From NCBI GenBank assembly GCA_021779635.1, contig JAJYAH010000283.1:1-8281 (forward strand): a stretch of DNA of 8,281 bases. Direction: 5' to 3'. Positions within the stretch are counted from its first letter, which is position 1, and the number at the start of each line of letters is the position of its first letter. Source of the DNA: Pseudomonadota bacterium (lineage in GTDB: Bacteria; Pseudomonadota; Alphaproteobacteria; Rhizobiales; Xanthobacteraceae). Positions 7,373 through 8,281 of the stretch are shown here, in pieces. Below the pieces are notes generated by a model. That model did no database searches, had not been told where the DNA came from, and saw only the letters and a list, made by a program, of their open reading frames with translations. A program made the translations under genes and the position numbers.

Positions 7373-7881
7373 CTATCAGGTTCACGGTAAATGACGTTCC
7401 ACGCAATGCCGCTGAAGATCGGCGAGACGATAAGCTTATTGATTTTCTTCATGATGATCTCAATCTGACTGGCACAAAGCTGTGCTGCGGAATCGCAATT
7501 TGTCGCGCCTGCACGGTCTCGGCCAAGAAACCACCAAACCGAGACGCGACGCCGATCTTGGCATGCTCTACTCCTCTTTGGATGGTTGACGGCGCGGAGA
7601 TCAAAACAATTGAAGGCGTGGCTTCCGCCGGTTTGTTGGCGCCAATACAAGAAGCGTTTCTCGAAGACTTTTCTTTCCAGTGTGGCTATTGCACGCCGGG
7701 TTTCGTAATCGCCGCTCAGATCTTGCTGGATCGATTGGCAGCAACGCCCAAAAGGCCTGCCGACTTGGACGCTCAAATCGAAGGAGCGCTTGGCGGGCAC
7801 ATTTGTCGATGCACTGGATATGTGCGGTATTTCGAGGCGGTGAAGAGGACGGCAGAAGTAATCCTCAGAGGAAAGAGTTAG
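7369..7881 (+). CDS. [2Fe-2S] subunit of the molybdenum hydroxylase
   Basis: A 170-residue small subunit carrying two iron-sulfur clusters that move electrons from the molybdenum centre. The start ATG at 7369 overlaps the stop of the large subunit (ATGA), which implies translational coupling; a start at 7264 inside that gene is not credible. The N-terminal ferredoxin-like domain has C40-x4-C45-x2-C48 and C66. The C-terminal helical domain has QCGYCTPG (C105, C108) and HICRCTGY (C146, C148). All eight cluster ligands are therefore present. The first motif reads CGIAICRAC instead of the usual CGxGxCGAC: two loop glycines are replaced, by Ala and Arg. There is no signal peptide, so export is probably as a complex with the Tat-targeted large subunit. 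The size and two-subunit order resemble isoquinoline 1-oxidoreductase (IorA-like) systems. No FAD subunit is seen in the window. Confidence 0.92.
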   Translation: MTIRFTVNDVPRNAAEDRRDDKLIDFLHDDLNLTGTKLCCGIAICRACTVSAKKPPNRDATPILACSTPLWMVDGAEIKTIEGVASAGLLAPIQEAFLEDFSFQCGYCTPGFVIAAQILLDRLAATPKRPADLDAQIEGALGGHICRCTGYVRYFEAVKRTAEVILRGKS

Positions 7882-7886
7882 AGTCG

Positions 7887-8281
7887 ATGCGATGGCTTCG
7901 GATAATCTCGCTGGTCTCCGCCTTGGTCGGCGCTTCGCCAATCTACGCGGAGTCAGATACCGCAGCCTACGCAGATGCCTGCAGGTCCGCCATAGGGGCA
8001 ATACCAGCGTTTTCTTGCGCTGACGGCGTGTCGGTACCAATCACTGTAGATGGTGTTCCCGCTAAACCGAAGCCCGGCCTTGAATGCGACCGTCCGGCAT
8101 TGTTGGACAATGGCCCCGGTTCGGATGGCCAATGCGTTCCGAACTCGCGGATACTTTCTTTGTCCACCCATTCTGCGCAGATCACGGTGATGTGCCGACA
8201 GAAGCACATCCGACCGTCGTCCAGCCTTCAATTCGATGAGATCGACGTGATTGCTCACAATCCTGCAACAGGCGCGACCTG
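7887..8281 (+). CDS. Secreted cysteine-containing protein of unknown function (partial, runs off the window)
   Basis: The frame opens at ATG 7887, five bases after the Fe-S subunit stop, and stays open for 131 codons to the window edge, so the C-terminus is missing. GAGGAAAG at 7868-7875 is a ribosome binding site at somewhat long spacing. The N-terminus MRWLRIISLVSALVGASPIYA is a Sec-type signal with cleavage after residue 21, giving a periplasmic or secreted protein. The visible mature part has five cysteines (32, 44, 67, 83, 103), which suggests disulfides. No CxxCH haem motif is seen so far, although one could lie further on. Conserved-looking stretches are PGLECDRPALLDNG and FDEIDVIAHNP. 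I do not recognise the family by name. Its position suggests an accessory or partner of the periplasmic molybdenum hydroxylase. Confidence 0.75.
   Translation, partial: MRWLRIISLVSALVGASPIYAESDTAAYADACRSAIGAIPAFSCADGVSVPITVDGVPAKPKPGLECDRPALLDNGPGSDGQCVPNSRILSLSTHSAQITVMCRQKHIRPSSSLQFDEIDVIAHNPATGAT

Noticed and set aside
7318..8040. 240-residue minus-strand open frame
   Set aside because: It is antisense to the Fe-S subunit and the secreted protein, is arginine-rich, and has no family motif.

Overview
The window looks like an accessory region of an alphaproteobacterial chromosome or large plasmid, most likely Rhizobiales (Bradyrhizobium-like). This rests on moderately high GC, codon usage, and an IS21-type terminus of a kind I associate with rhizobia. 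It is an impression from the sequence, not a database result. No tRNA, rRNA or CRISPR is visible.

Left edge (1-322): the end of an IS21-family insertion sequence (two adjacent 24-bp terminal repeats and a terminal TGACA) abuts the 3' remnant of a short-chain dehydrogenase gene. The dehydrogenase appears to have been broken by the insertion.

Minus-strand operon (2945 to 463): a 69-residue Glu/Thr/Lys-rich mini-protein with a strong Shine-Dalgarno sequence is followed after 11 nt by a 753-residue protein. The large protein has a degenerate STAND/AAA-like ATPase module without a recognisable P-loop, then a long TPR array. Its function is unknown. The pairing is the least explained part of the window.

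Divergent intergenic region (2946-3363): 418 bp with no gene, carrying two GC-rich inverted repeats that may be operators.

Plus-strand cluster (3364 to the right edge): a Tat-exported protein with weak nucleoside-phosphorylase resemblance comes first. After a 202-bp gap follow a Tat-exported molybdopterin-binding subunit of the xanthine dehydrogenase/aldehyde oxidase family and its [2Fe-2S] subunit, overlapping by ATGA. A secreted cysteine-containing protein then starts 5 nt downstream and runs off the window. The layout suggests a periplasmic molybdenum hydroxylase of the large-plus-small subunit type (isoquinoline-oxidoreductase-like, no FAD subunit seen). The Fe-S subunit has no signal of its own and probably rides out with the Tat-targeted large subunit. 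If the first gene really is a phosphorylase/nucleosidase-like enzyme, the cluster could release and oxidise a heterocyclic base in the periplasm. That last step is inference.
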